From Proteus vulgaris (GTDB taxonomy: Bacteria > Pseudomonadota > Gammaproteobacteria > Enterobacterales > Enterobacteriaceae), in the NCBI RefSeq assembly GCF_016239305.1, contig NZ_JAEHOQ010000018.1, forward strand, positions 1 to 64,000: DNA of 64,000 nt. Reading direction: 5' to 3'. Of this stretch, positions 41,212 to 50,876 are shown piece after piece; position 1 is the first letter of the stretch, and each line of letters begins with the position of its first letter. The position numbers and the translations under genes were made by a program. The notes under the pieces are model-generated. The model had not been told where the DNA came from, did not search any database, and saw only the letters and a list, made by a program, of their open reading frames with translations.

Positions 41212-41643
41212 ATGGCTTATAAGCATATTCTAGTGGCAGTTGATTTATCCCCTGAGAGTAACGTCTTAGTACAGAAAGCTGTATCTATGGCAAAACCCTA
41301 TAATGCCAAAGTTTCCTTAATTCACGTTGATGTTAACTATTCTGATCTTTATACCGGTCTAATTGATGTTAACCTCGGTGATATGCAACAACGTATTACT
41401 GATGAAACCCGTAACGCGTTAAAAGACCTCTCAGATAAATCAGGTTATGAAATTCAGGAAACCTTGAGTGGTAGCGGTGATTTAGGCCAAGTTCTGGTTG
41501 ATGCGATTAAAAAATACGATATGGACTTAGTTGTTTGCGGTCATCACCAAGACTTCTGGAGCAAATTGATGTCATCAGCACGTCAATTAATTAATACAGT
41601 ACATGTTGATATGTTAATTGTTCCTTTGAAAGATGATGAATAA
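41212..41643 (+). CDS. uspA: Universal stress protein A
   Basis: 143-aa cytoplasmic stress protein, close to E. coli UspA (144 aa). Landmarks: [20 protein letters not shown] at the start and the C-terminal [20 protein letters not shown]. The GXGXXG ATP-binding loop is not complete, consistent with the non-ATP-binding UspA subclass. AAGGAG lies 7 nt before the ATG. A terminator follows at 41671. Confidence 0.95.
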   Translation: MAYKHILVAVDLSPESNVLVQKAVSMAKPYNAKVSLIHVDVNYSDLYTGLIDVNLGDMQQRITDETRNALKDLSDKSGYEIQETLSGSGDLGQVLVDAIKKYDMDLVVCGHHQDFWSKLMSSARQLINTVHVDMLIVPLKDDE

Positions 41644-41670
41644 TAATCGCTTGCTTGTTTAAGCAAAAAA

Positions 41671-41698
41671 AATGCCTGCTTATGCAGGTATTTTTTTG
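41671..41698 (+). terminator. uspA terminator
   Basis: AATGCCTGC pairs with GCAGGTATT (one G-U), with loop TTAT and a following T-run. Confidence 0.75.
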
Positions 41699-41898
41699 CC
41701 TAAAATTCCTATTTTTCCTGCTGTTAAACAGAGTCAACCTTTTTTTTTTGTCTAATTATGAAAAAAATGTCTTGAAGTGTGAATGTATTTTAATGATATA
41801 TTCAAGAAGCAAAACAACATCAACCTCACAAAACCCAAAAATATTCCGAATAAATGAGGTTATGCCAACATCACATTACACAAAAAAGGAATAGCGGA

Positions 41899-43239
41899 AT
41901 GAATATATCTGGCTCATTGTCTTCGTTTTTAGAAGGGGTAGAAAAATATAACGCTCATCAACCTGAGTATCATCAGGCGGTCCGTGAAGTTTTTACCACT
42001 TTGTGGCCTTTTTTAGAGAAAAATCCACAATATCGTGAACAATCATTACTTGAGCGCTTAGTTGAGCCTGAACGTATTATTCAGTTTCGCGTTTGTTGGT
42101 TAGATGATAAAGGACAGGTGCAGGTTAACCGTGCATGGCGTATCCAATTTAACTCAGCTATCGGACCTTACAAAGGTGGCATGCGTTTTCACCCATCAGT
42201 GAACCTTTCCATTCTAAAATTCTTAGGTTTTGAGCAAACATTTAAAAATGCCTTAACGACATTACCAATGGGGGGGGCGAAAGGTGGCTCGGACTTTAAC
42301 CCTAAAGGTAAAAGCCATGGGGAAGTCATGCGTTTTTGTCAGGCTCTAATGACTGAACTTTATCGTCATTTAGGAGCTAACACAGATGTTCCAGCAGGAG
42401 ATATTGGTGTAGGTGCGCGTGAAGTTGGCTTTATGGCAGGCATGATGAAAAAACTGTCTAATAGCAATGAATGTGTATTTACAGGGAAAGGTCTTTCATT
42501 TGGAGGCAGTTTAATCCGCCCAGAAGCCACTGGATACGGTTTAGTTTACTTTACTAATGCGATGCTTAAACGTCATGGTATGTCTCTTGAGGGGATGCGT
42601 GTGGCAGTTTCTGGTGCGGGTAATGTGGCGCAGTTCACTATCGAAAAATGTTTAGAGCTAGGTGCTAAGGTTATTACAGCATCAGATTCAGGTGGTACGG
42701 TTGTTGATGAAGCTGGATTTACTACTGAAAAACTCGCACGCCTAACTGAAATTAAAAATAACTATGGCCGTGTTGAAGAATATGCCAAAGAATTTGGTTT
42801 AACCTACCTTGAAGGGCAACAACCTTGGTCTGTTCCTGTTGATATTGCGCTGCCTTGTGCAACACAAAATGAATTAGATTTAGAAGCGGCTAACGTCTTG
42901 ATTAAAAATGGTGTTAAAGCGGTTGCTGAAGGTGCAAATATGCCAACGACAATTGCTGCAACGGATGCCTTTATTGAAGCGGGTGTTCTTTTTGCACCGG
43001 GTAAAGCAGCTAATGCAGGTGGCGTTGCAACCTCTGGTTTAGAAATGGCACAGAATGCGGCTCGTCTAAGCTGGAAAGCAGAGAAAGTGGATGCTCGCTT
43101 ACATCACATCATGTTAGATATTCACCATGCTTGTGTTAATTATGGTGGTGAAGGTAAGCAAACTAATTATATTCAAGGTGCGAACATTGCTGGCTTTGTC
43201 AAAGTTGCAGATGCAATGCTGGCACAAGGTGTATTGTAA
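41899..43239 (+). CDS. gdhA: NADP-specific glutamate dehydrogenase
   Basis: 446-aa enzyme making glutamate from 2-oxoglutarate and ammonium. Catalytic motif GPYKGGMRFHPSVNLS near residue 90, a second LPMGGAKGGSDFNPKG near 122, and the NADP fold VAVSGAGNVAQF near 236. I start at ATG 41899, with AGGA 8 nt upstream; the frame extends 15 codons further but that is not conserved. In E. coli this interval between uspA and rsmJ holds dtpB, so gdhA and the next gene are a lineage-specific arrangement. Confidence 0.96.
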   Translation: MNISGSLSSFLEGVEKYNAHQPEYHQAVREVFTTLWPFLEKNPQYREQSLLERLVEPERIIQFRVCWLDDKGQVQVNRAWRIQFNSAIGPYKGGMRFHPSVNLSILKFLGFEQTFKNALTTLPMGGAKGGSDFNPKGKSHGEVMRFCQALMTELYRHLGANTDVPAGDIGVGAREVGFMAGMMKKLSNSNECVFTGKGLSFGGSLIRPEATGYGLVYFTNAMLKRHGMSLEGMRVAVSGAGNVAQFTIEKCLELGAKVITASDSGGTVVDEAGFTTEKLARLTEIKNNYGRVEEYAKEFGLTYLEGQQPWSVPVDIALPCATQNELDLEAANVLIKNGVKAVAEGANMPTTIAATDAFIEAGVLFAPGKAANAGGVATSGLEMAQNAARLSWKAEKVDARLHHIMLDIHHACVNYGGEGKQTNYIQGANIAGFVKVADAMLAQGVL

Positions 43240-43255
43240 ATCTCATTGATTCTGA

Positions 43256-43274
43256 ACGGGTGTGTAACACCCGT
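43256..43274 (+). terminator. Possible gdhA terminator
   Basis: ACGGGTGT pairs with ACACCCGT around GTA, 16 bp after the gdhA stop. The following U-run is weak. Confidence 0.5.
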
Positions 43275-43391
43275 CAGATCCTCTATGAACCTACCGCTCT
43301 TCATTTACCTATCTTATCTTTTTCTAATTTTTCATCTGCTATCCTTAAAAAGAGGCACTTTATAAAGTGATTATTTTTGTGGGAGGTATTT

Positions 43392-44141
43392 ATGGCAATG
43401 CAAATAGACTTCACCCTACCAAATAAAGTCGCTGTTATTACTGGTGGAGCGGCAGGAATTGGATTATCTATTGCGAAGATGTTTATTCAGAAAGGGGCAA
43501 AAGTCGCATTATTAGATAGATCAGAAAAGGTTGAGCAAGTTGCTCAGCAATTAAATAGTGCGGTTGGTATTCAATGTGATGTCACAAATGAAGAGTCTGT
43601 ACATCGTGCAGTCTACTCTGTATTTGAAGAGTTTGGTCATATTGATATTTTGGTGAATTGCGCAGGTGTTGTAGCGTTAGCTCCCGCGGGATCACTTTCT
43701 GTTGCGGACTGGAATAAAACCTTATCAGTCAATTTAACGGGGACATTCTTGTTATGCCAAGAAGTGGGGCAATATATGTTACAACAGGGACAAGGTAAAA
43801 TTATCAATTTAGCCTCTCAAGCAGGCGTGATAGCCTTGCCCGAACATATTGCTTATTGCGCCACTAAAGCGGGTGTTATCGGTATGACTAAAGTGTTGGC
43901 GTTAGAATGGGCACCTAAAGGTTTACAAATTAATGCAATATCCCCCACTATTGTGATGACCGATTTAGGAAAGCAGGCATGGGAAGGTGAGAAAGGCGAG
44001 AAGATGAAAGCTCAAATTCCAGCTCAACGTTTTGCCGAACCGGAAGAGATTGCCGCCGCCGCAGTCTTTTTAGCGAGTAATGCTTCAGATATGATAAATG
44101 GTCATAATCTTGTTATTGACGGTGGATATAGTATTCAATAA
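43392..44141 (+). CDS. Short-chain dehydrogenase/reductase, possibly polyol dehydrogenase
   Basis: 249-aa classical SDR. The cofactor motif VAVITGGAAGIGLSIAKMF is near residue 15, NCAGV near 88, the catalytic Ser in INLASQAGV near 142 and YxxxK in AYCATKAGVIG near 155. An acidic residue after the second beta strand (LLDRSE) favours NAD over NADP. The overall pattern resembles GolD/xylitol-type polyol dehydrogenases; the substrate cannot be set from sequence. GGGAGG lies 5 nt before ATG 43392, so I reject the longer TTG start. Monocistronic. Confidence 0.85.
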   Translation: MAMQIDFTLPNKVAVITGGAAGIGLSIAKMFIQKGAKVALLDRSEKVEQVAQQLNSAVGIQCDVTNEESVHRAVYSVFEEFGHIDILVNCAGVVALAPAGSLSVADWNKTLSVNLTGTFLLCQEVGQYMLQQGQGKIINLASQAGVIALPEHIAYCATKAGVIGMTKVLALEWAPKGLQINAISPTIVMTDLGKQAWEGEKGEKMKAQIPAQRFAEPEEIAAAAVFLASNASDMINGHNLVIDGGYSIQ

Positions 44142-44174
44142 TCAGAAAATAGAAGAAAAGTAGTGGTGTAAGAA

Positions 44175-44198
44175 TAAAGGGGCTATAAAGCCCCTTTA
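44175..44198. terminator. Bidirectional terminator, SDR gene / rsmJ
   Basis: TAAAGGGGCT pairs with AGCCCCTTTA around ATAA, between converging genes. Confidence 0.75.
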
Positions 44199-44206
44199 TA
44201 ATAGCC

Positions 44207-44953
44207 TTAAACACAAGGGTAAATATCAAAACGGTGATTTTTTGTTGTTATATTGGCATGAGCAGGCTGATTATTTAATGGTTCAGCATAATCAGGGCGT
44301 TTTACGACAACACGTTTTTTTGCCAAAATAATTGCGGGTTCTAGCAGTGCATCAGCATCTTCATCAGCACCGACTAAAGATTGAAACACACGCATCTCTT
44401 TTTTTACTAACGCGCTTTTTGTTTTATGTGGATACATAGGATCAAGATAGACAACATCAGGAGGTGGAGTGATCTCGGTTAATGCTTGGGCAGAAGAGGC
44501 ATGAATTAATATCATTCTTTCCTGCATCCATTCACCAATGTCAGCATCAAGATAAGCACGTTTTAAGCCATCCTCAAGTAATGCAGCAACCACGGGGTGA
44601 CGCTCTACCATTCTGACTTTGCAACCAATAGATGCTAAGACAAACGCATCACGGCCAAGCCCTGCTGTTGCATCAACAACATCGGGCAGATAATCTTTTT
44701 TGATCCCAACCGCTTTTGCCACTGCTTCACCTCGACCACCGCCAAATTTACGGCGATGAGCCATAGTGCCTTCTACGAAATCCACATAGATGCCACCTAA
44801 TTTAGGTTCATCTTGTTTGCGTAATTCAAGGTGAGTCGGTGTTAACACTAAAGCCATTGTTTGCGTTTCGTCGTGAATTAATCCCCAACGTTGCGCTAAA
44901 TCAGATAAGGCGCTGTTATCAGCGCCTTCTTCACAAAGTAAACAGATATTCAC
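44207..44953 (-). CDS. rsmJ: 16S rRNA (guanine-1516-N2) methyltransferase
   Basis: 248-aa SAM-dependent enzyme matching E. coli RsmJ (YhiQ). Signature stretches: [18 protein letters not shown] near residue 86, the SAM motif [17 protein letters not shown] near 110 and the catalytic-type [19 protein letters not shown] near 168. Start is GTG 44953 with AGGA 7 nt upstream, 3 nt after the prlC stop, so it is an operon with prlC, as in E. coli. Confidence 0.95.
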   Translation of the reverse strand: MNICLLCEEGADNSALSDLAQRWGLIHDETQTMALVLTPTHLELRKQDEPKLGGIYVDFVEGTMAHRRKFGGGRGEAVAKAVGIKKDYLPDVVDATAGLGRDAFVLASIGCKVRMVERHPVVAALLEDGLKRAYLDADIGEWMQERMILIHASSAQALTEITPPPDVVYLDPMYPHKTKSALVKKEMRVFQSLVGADEDADALLEPAIILAKKRVVVKRPDYAEPLNNQPAHANITTKNHRFDIYPCV

Positions 44954-44956
44954 ATA

Positions 44957-46999
44957 TCATCCTTTAATGCCGTAGCCTTTAAGCATAGCATCAAGTTTTG
45001 GCTCACGACCACGGAAGCGTTTGAACAGTTCCATTGGCTCTTCAGAACCGCCACGAGTTAAAATATTATCTAGGAATGATTGGCCTGTTTCGCGGTTAAA
45101 AATCCCTTCTTCGGAGAAACGAGAGAAGGCATCAGCCGCCAGTACATCAGCCCATAAATAGCTGTAATAACCTGCAGCATAGCCACCTGCAAATATATGG
45201 CTAAAGGCATGAGGAAAACGTGCCCAAGGTGTTGATGGAACAACAGATACTTGATCTTTCACGCTGGTTAAGGTTTCCATTACACGAGCCCCTTTTGCTG
45301 GGTCATACTCTGCATGTAAACGGAAATCAAATAGACCAAATTCTAATTGGCGTAACACAAACATTGCAGACTGATAATTTTTTGCTTTAAGCATATTATC
45401 AAGCATTGCCTGTGGTAATGGTTCGCCAGTTTCATAATGACCAGAAATAAAAGCTAATGCTTCTGGCTCCCAGCACCAGTTTTCCATAAATTGACTTGGT
45501 AATTCAACAGCATCCCATGGCACGCCGTTAATACCTGCAACATCGGCAGTATCAATTTGCGTTAACATGTGATGTAAGCCATGACCAAACTCATGGAATA
45601 GCGTAGTGACTTCATTATGAGTAAACAGTGCAGGCTTATTACCTACTGGTTTATTGAAGTTACAGGTGAGATAAGCAACAGGATTTTGTAGTTTTCCATC
45701 GGCATGACGCATTCTTCCCATGCAGTCATCCATCCAAGCACCACCACGTTTGTGTTCACGTGCATACAAATCAAGATAGAAGCTACCGCGCAAGGTGTTA
45801 CTTTCATCGTAAAGCTCAAAGAAACGAACATCATCATGCCAAGTGTCGATGTCATTACGTTCTTTAGCTGTTAAACCATAGATACGATGAACAACTTCAA
45901 ATAAGCCACTTAAAGCGCGTTGTTCAGGGAAGTAAGGACGCAGTTGTTCATCATCGATTGAGAACAGATGTTGTTTCTGTTTTTCGCTGTAGTAAGCCAG
46001 ATCCCATGATTCTAATTTATCAACGCCATAGTGTTCTTTTGCAAATTGGGTGAGTTCAGCTAACTCTTCTTTACCTTGGTGGTGAGCGCGTTGTGCTAAG
46101 TCAGTTAAAAAACTAAGGACTTGTTCTGGAGACTCTGCCATTTTAGTGGCGAGTGACTTTTCAGCGTAATTGTTGAAACCAAGGAGTTGAGCGAGTTCGT
46201 GACGTAATGCGAGGATCTCAGCAATAATTTCGCTATTATCCCACTGACCTGCATTTGGGCCTTGATCAGAGGCTCGTGTACTATAAGCGATACTCATCTC
46301 TTTTCTTAGTTCACGATTATCAGCGTATGTCATGACGGGCAGATAGCTTGGCATATCGAGTGTTAATAGGTAGCCTTCTTGCTCTTTAGCTTGTGCGATA
46401 GCTTTTGCGGCATCAATAGCACTTTGAGGCATACCAGATAAATCTTCTACATCAGTAATTAGTTTAGACCAACCCATCGTTGCATCTAATACGTTATTTC
46501 CATATTTAGCGCCTAATTCAGACATACGCGCGCTGATTTCACCAAAACGCTGTTGTTTCTCTTTGGATAAACCAATACCTGATAACTCAAAATCACGTAA
46601 TGCATTTTCAATCGCTTTTTTCTGAGGTTGAGTTAACGCATTAAAATCAGCACTTTCTTTAATAGATTTATAAGCCTGGTATAAGCCTTCATGTTGTCCC
46701 ATCCACGTACTGAATTCAGACAGCAATGGTAAACTTTGTTCATAGGCTTCACGCAATTCAGCGCTATTTTTGACAGAGTTTAAATGACTGACTGGAGACC
46801 AAACACGAGAAAGTTTATCGCCTGCTTCTGCTAAAGGTTGGCAAAGATTATCCCAGCTAAAATGAGTATTATCAGCCAGTAATTTTTCGACCGTTTCGCG
46901 ATAAGTTGTTAACACTTTTTTTAATGCAGGAACAACATGTTCTGGTTTGATCTGGGAAAATGCAGGTAATCCCGTTGTGCTAAGTAATGGATTTGACAT
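44957..46999 (-). CDS. prlC: Oligopeptidase A
   Basis: 680-aa M3-family zinc metallopeptidase, the same length as E. coli PrlC/OpdA, which degrades peptides including cleaved signal peptides. The zinc motif FHEFGHGLHHML is near residue 468, with the third ligand Glu in NWCWEPEALAF near 497. ATG 46999 is chosen (MSNPLL), with AGGA upstream; an ATG three codons earlier is less consistent with the family. It leads rsmJ. Confidence 0.96.
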   Translation of the reverse strand: MSNPLLSTTGLPAFSQIKPEHVVPALKKVLTTYRETVEKLLADNTHFSWDNLCQPLAEAGDKLSRVWSPVSHLNSVKNSAELREAYEQSLPLLSEFSTWMGQHEGLYQAYKSIKESADFNALTQPQKKAIENALRDFELSGIGLSKEKQQRFGEISARMSELGAKYGNNVLDATMGWSKLITDVEDLSGMPQSAIDAAKAIAQAKEQEGYLLTLDMPSYLPVMTYADNRELRKEMSIAYSTRASDQGPNAGQWDNSEIIAEILALRHELAQLLGFNNYAEKSLATKMAESPEQVLSFLTDLAQRAHHQGKEELAELTQFAKEHYGVDKLESWDLAYYSEKQKQHLFSIDDEQLRPYFPEQRALSGLFEVVHRIYGLTAKERNDIDTWHDDVRFFELYDESNTLRGSFYLDLYAREHKRGGAWMDDCMGRMRHADGKLQNPVAYLTCNFNKPVGNKPALFTHNEVTTLFHEFGHGLHHMLTQIDTADVAGINGVPWDAVELPSQFMENWCWEPEALAFISGHYETGEPLPQAMLDNMLKAKNYQSAMFVLRQLEFGLFDFRLHAEYDPAKGARVMETLTSVKDQVSVVPSTPWARFPHAFSHIFAGGYAAGYYSYLWADVLAADAFSRFSEEGIFNRETGQSFLDNILTRGGSEEPMELFKRFRGREPKLDAMLKGYGIKG

Positions 47000-47240
47000 A
47001 AAAAACATCCTGTATTTTGGTTTGCAGTGACGTAAAACACACCACTGAGTTTATTCGTTATAGATAGTAAGATGAGGATGAAACTGTATAAGTTCAATAG
47101 TATCGCGGTAATTATCCGAAGTTTTACTCAAAAACGGGATTATTTTATTTGAAAGAGGTTTTATTGATTTGATGCACTTGGGATTAAAAATAATTCAGCG
47201 TATAATCATCCCGTTATTTCCTTTTGACCCATTCAAAAAT

Positions 47241-47335
47241 GGAAGATCATCGTCCCCGGTGGGGCGGCTGGACTTCAAATCCAGATGGGGCCGCCAGCGG
47301 TCCTTGGCAGGTTCGACTCCTGTGATCTTCCGCCA
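47241..47335 (+). tRNA. selC: Selenocysteine tRNA (UCA anticodon)
   Basis: 95-nt gene with the 8-bp acceptor stem GGAAGATC/GATCTTCC, UCA anticodon at 47275-47277 in CTTCAAA, a long extra arm, and encoded CCA (GCCA 3' end). Against E. coli selC it differs by few bases, and the D-stem carries a paired change (T to C with A to G), which suggests it is under selection and functional. It is read by SelB at in-frame UGA. No selenocysteine codon is needed by any gene in this window. The site is a well-known island integration target. Confidence 0.97.
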
Positions 47336-47506
47336 CTTCTTGTTTCATTACTTCCCAATAAAGCATCCTATTATCTCTTTATCATATTGTTTTTCAGTAA
47401 AATAATAAGTTTACCATCCATTTACAGGCACCCTTATTTTTTTGTTAAACCTGATATATTGTTGTTCATAGTTTATTCATAACGTATAGAAAGTGGAGGC
47501 AATTTG

Positions 47507-47820
47507 ATGAGCGAAAATCTTCCTGAAGCACCACAGGGTGAATTTATTTTATTCCGAAGTGAAGATGGTCAAACTCGCGTCGAATGCCTCTTTGAGTCTG
47601 ATACGTTGTGGTTATTTCAAGCCTCGATTAGTGAAGCATACCAGTAATATTTTTTATGGAAGACGAGTTAATCGAAGATCCAGTTGTTCGGTTTTACCGA
47701 ACAACTGTGGATGATGCTAAACAGTACAATGTGCAATACTTTAATCTCTCTATGGTCGCAAAGTATTACAAAGTGCTGGTGGAGTTAGTAAGAAAGCTAC
47801 GGATAACGAACAGTGCATAA
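47507..47820 (+). pseudogene. RhuM-family gene remnant (frameshifted, deleted)
   Basis: A 46-codon frame at 47507-47647, with GGAGG before its ATG, encodes GEFILFRSEDGQTRVEC and SDTLWLFQASISEAYQ, matching the start of Virulence_RhuM proteins (EFILYQxEDGxTxIE, WLTQAQMAELFQ). It stops at TAA. In another frame, 47656-47820 encodes EDELIEDPVVRFYRTTVDD and YNVQYFNLSMVAKYYKV, matching the next RhuM block. The segment between them (the helix usually reading NISLHIKNIF) is missing and the rest of the protein is gone. It lies just after selC, where rhuM occurs in Salmonella SPI-3. Function lost. Confidence 0.75.
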
Positions 47821-47892
47821 CAACGAAAAGTGTTTTAAGAACCTTTCAGTATTAGTCGATCATTATAGATTTTAGTTGGGCTAATTTTCTAA

Positions 47893-48255
47893 CTAGAAAT
47901 CAGTCTTAGAAAAACCAGTCATACCATCTAGTCCCATTTCACGGCCTAATGCCGTCATTGGATGGACAATTATCAATCCTCGTACGGCTTTTTTCAGCTT
48001 ACCAATATCAGCTTGTTCTTTCTTAGTGATAAGGCGTTTGAATGGCATATCTTCTAATTTCTGCGCTTCTTTACTTAGTTTATTGTTACGTACAGCTTTC
48101 AGACGAACAATTTCAGTTTCCAGTTCTACTTTTTCTTTTTCAAACTCTGCGTATTTTTCCGCTTCGTCCGTCAGCGAGATACTTGCCATCTTATGGCGAA
48201 TAAGATCTAAACGATCGCTAAGGAGTTTAATTTTTGCTTTTTCGATTTCTTTCAT
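47893..48255 (-). CDS. yibL: YibL, ribosome-associated protein
   Basis: 120-aa protein collinear with E. coli YibL (120 aa; DUF2810). It is highly charged, with a probable coiled coil at about 25-65, and a conserved C-terminal block [19 protein letters not shown] followed by [12 protein letters not shown]. YibL has been reported in ribosomal fractions; the molecular role is not known. The start has a weak ribosome site. A short hairpin at 48332-48348 lies between it and yajD. Confidence 0.9.
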   Translation of the reverse strand: MKEIEKAKIKLLSDRLDLIRHKMASISLTDEAEKYAEFEKEKVELETEIVRLKAVRNNKLSKEAQKLEDMPFKRLITKKEQADIGKLKKAVRGLIIVHPMTALGREMGLDGMTGFSKTDF

Positions 48256-48365
48256 TATTAATTAACCGTGAACAAATTTCTTGTTGGCAAGTATACACTA
48301 TTCTACGTAAGAGAGTGAAAAAGGGGACGAGTTGGTGCTTTGCACCAAAGCAGACATCGCATTCA

Positions 48366-48713
48366 TTATTTCTTTTTATTGAGCATCGATTTTAAATCAG
48401 CAAAAGGATTATAGGTTGCTGCACCTACATCATCTTGTGCATCCTCACCCGCGACAACAGTTGTGCCGTATTGGTCTGCTTCTGTGTATTTAGAGTGTTC
48501 ATGATCATGGCAAAAAAGACACAATAACTCCCAGTTACTGCCATCTTCTGGGTTATTGGTATGGTCGTGATCAATATGATGAACGGTTAGTTCACGTAAG
48601 TTCGAGTAGACAAACTCACGCGCACAACGTCCACATACCCACGGATAGATTTTCAGTGCTTTTTCACGGTAGCCACTTTCCAACCGTGCATAGTTTTTTG
48701 GGATCAGTGCCAT
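48366..48713 (-). CDS. yajD: HNH nuclease-fold protein YajD
   Basis: 115-aa protein nearly identical in layout to E. coli YajD. HNH features: zinc Cys pair in WVCGRCAREF near residue 25, HHIDHDHTNNPEDGSNWELLC near 45, and CHDHEHSKY near 68. The family is an HNH endonuclease-like fold; no biological substrate is established. It is upstream of yibL on the same strand. Confidence 0.93.
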   Translation of the reverse strand: MALIPKNYARLESGYREKALKIYPWVCGRCAREFVYSNLRELTVHHIDHDHTNNPEDGSNWELLCLFCHDHEHSKYTEADQYGTTVVAGEDAQDDVGAATYNPFADLKSMLNKKK

Positions 48714-48898
48714 TACTAGTATTACCTGTTATAAGAGAAAGTTTGACAATAGTTTTTCCAATATACTCTGAATGCACCGATAGGTTCAAATTTCATAAGT
48801 TCTATTTCTCTCAGTAAACCGCTAATCTTACAATCTGATGCACTCTTGGAAATTACAGGTATAATTTCAAAAATTATTGAGCAGATTTAGGCAAAAAA

Positions 48899-49432
48899 AT
48901 GGCAAAACTTACCTTACAAGAGCAAATGTTAAAAGCAGGGCTTGTGACCAGTAAAAAAATGGCAAAAGTCCAAAGAACGGCAAAAAAATCACGTGTTCAA
49001 GCACGAGAAGCAAGGGAAGCCGTAGAAGAAAATAAAAAAGCTCAACTGGAGCGCGATAAACTGCTTAGTGAGCAACAAAAACAGGCGATTTTATCTAAAG
49101 AATATAAAGCGCAAGTTAAGCAACTTATTGAAATGAATAGAATTACGCCAGTAAAAGGCGATATTGATTTTAATTTCACTGATAACAATGTGATTAAAAA
49201 GATTGTGGTGGATAAACTGACGCAATCTCAATTAATTAGTGGGCGTCTCGCCATTGCTCGCCTGGATAATGCAGATAAAACGGAATACGCGATTATTCCA
49301 GCAAGTGTAGCGGATAAAATTACACAAAGAGATGTGGACTGTATTTTGTTAAATAACGCACTTAGCGAGACAGAACAAGATGAAGACGATCCTTATGCTG
49401 ATTTTAAAATCCCAGATGATTTGATGTGGTAA
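48899..49432 (+). CDS. yaiL: YaiL, DUF2058 nucleoprotein
   Basis: 177-aa protein matching E. coli YaiL (179 aa; DUF2058). The N-terminal half is a long Lys/Arg/Gln-rich helix (LTLQEQMLKAGLVTSKKMAK onward to about 75), probably nucleic-acid binding or coiled; the C-terminal half ends in the conserved EDDPYADFKIPDDLMW. Annotated elsewhere as a nucleoprotein; the true role is unknown. Divergent from yajD. Confidence 0.93.
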   Translation: MAKLTLQEQMLKAGLVTSKKMAKVQRTAKKSRVQAREAREAVEENKKAQLERDKLLSEQQKQAILSKEYKAQVKQLIEMNRITPVKGDIDFNFTDNNVIKKIVVDKLTQSQLISGRLAIARLDNADKTEYAIIPASVADKITQRDVDCILLNNALSETEQDEDDPYADFKIPDDLMW

Positions 49433-49533
49433 TAAGCAACGTAGCTTATTACCTTAAAGGCATAGTTTGTATAAGCATTGTGCTTTATACTGCATCTGGA
49501 AATTTTTGTAGATAAACGATTAAGTAGGCGATA

Positions 49534-50016
49534 ATGGCAATGAACGGAATAATCACAAAGTGGTTTGAAGATAAAGGTTTTGGATTTATTAAAGATGAAA
49601 ACGGTGATAACCGTTATTTTCATGTGATTAAAGTTGCCAACCCTGCTTTGATAAAGACAGATGCAAATGTCACGTTTGAGCCGACCACAAATACCAAAGG
49701 CCTGTCTGCGTATGCAGTTAAAGTGATCCCAGACAGCAAATACGTTTATATCGCCGGTGAGCGAGTTAAACTGACATCTATTAAATCATTTCGAATTTAC
49801 AGTGAAGATGTGCCTGCAGATACGCATATCAATAAAGAAAATACCGTACTTTCTGTCGGTACTTTAATGAATAGCATCAGACCAAAATCAGCGGATGGCG
49901 CTAATAATATGCGTACGTTGAGAAAGCTGGCGATCACCACAATGCACGGAACAGAGATAGTTTTTACTGAAGATGAACTTGATATCGATGAAACAGTAAA
50001 GGCGCTTAAACTGTAA
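49534..50016 (+). CDS. Cold-shock-domain protein with C-terminal extension
   Basis: 160-aa protein. Residues 1-65 form a cold-shock (CSD) OB-fold with RNP1-like KGFGFIKDENGDNRYFHV, so RNA or ssDNA binding is expected. Residues 70-160 form an extension of unknown fold, with VYIAGERVKLTSIKSF near 70 and an acidic tail. Unlike 70-aa CspA proteins, the aromatic RNP2 motif is altered (RYFHV in place of VFVHF). It converges with the pseudouridine synthase gene, 10 nt between stops. Confidence 0.8.
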   Translation: MAMNGIITKWFEDKGFGFIKDENGDNRYFHVIKVANPALIKTDANVTFEPTTNTKGLSAYAVKVIPDSKYVYIAGERVKLTSIKSFRIYSEDVPADTHINKENTVLSVGTLMNSIRPKSADGANNMRTLRKLAITTMHGTEIVFTEDELDIDETVKALKL

Positions 50017-50026
50017 ATATCGACAT

Positions 50027-50752
50027 TTAAAACGGGCTCTCACAGTGCGCTTTTATTGGCGCTTGACTAATAGGGTGAGCAAAGTGAAGTTCACTCGCAT
50101 GAAGCATAAGTCGTGGAGTCCGTGCAGTTCTTTTAGTTTCTTCCATTCTTTCATTCAAGCAACAGTCGCTCCCGCCATATAAATCACAACCTAAAATAGG
50201 ATGCCCTATAAACTGGCTGTGGATACGAAGTTGATGAGTTCTTCCCGTTTCAGGGGTAAATCGTACCCGTGTTAGAGGCAATAACGTTCCATTTTCTAAC
50301 GTATGATAAAAACGCTCAATAACGTGATAACCAGAGCGTGCAGGTTTTCCATTAATAGGGCAAATCGACATGCGTGGGAACAGAGCTGGATCTTTTGCAA
50401 TCGGTGCATCAATCACGCCTTCATTCTCTTTCAAATGGCCACATAGGAGTGCGTTGTATACCTTGGTTACACTGCGTTGGCTAAATTGCTGACACAAAAG
50501 AGCATTGATAGCTTTATTGCGTGCCACAACCATCAATCCAGATGTACCAAAATCAAGTCGATGAACAAGTGTACATCCCGGAAATAGCTTCACTAACCGA
50601 TAATGTACCGAGTCGATATTTTGTGGATTTTTTCCTGATAAGCTCAATAGTCTTGTCGGTTTGTTGATAAGTATTAAGTGCTCATCTTGATAAAGGATCT
50701 CGATTTCATCATGGCAAGGTGGGGCAATAAAAGTATCGATAATCGTAGACAT
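50027..50752 (-). CDS. RluA-family pseudouridine synthase
   Basis: 241-aa enzyme isomerizing uridine to pseudouridine in rRNA or tRNA. The catalytic motif HRLDFGTSGLMVVAR with its Asp is near residue 64, and the second RluA block TPETGRTHQLRIHSQFIGHP is near 165. No S4 domain. It is like E. coli RluA in size (219 aa), but the sequence is rather divergent, so the target base is left open. Divergent from ymjA. Confidence 0.85.
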   Translation of the reverse strand: MSTIIDTFIAPPCHDEIEILYQDEHLILINKPTRLLSLSGKNPQNIDSVHYRLVKLFPGCTLVHRLDFGTSGLMVVARNKAINALLCQQFSQRSVTKVYNALLCGHLKENEGVIDAPIAKDPALFPRMSICPINGKPARSGYHVIERFYHTLENGTLLPLTRVRFTPETGRTHQLRIHSQFIGHPILGCDLYGGSDCCLNERMEETKRTARTPRLMLHASELHFAHPISQAPIKAHCESPF

Positions 50753-50876
50753 CAGCTTATCCGCAAAAAAGAAGAGAGTGGATGATAGCGAATTTTAAGT
50801 TAACAGGCGAATGTAGAGATATACTCTTAGTAATTTGAATATAATGACGATAAATGTTAATCCCTAGGGGCAACCT

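Noticed and set aside
41655..41894. 79-codon plus-strand frame between uspA and gdhA
   Set aside because: It runs through the uspA terminator hairpin and T-run, and looks like translated AT-rich spacer.
47169..47405. 78-codon frame over selC
   Set aside because: It covers the tRNA-Sec gene and has no independent support.
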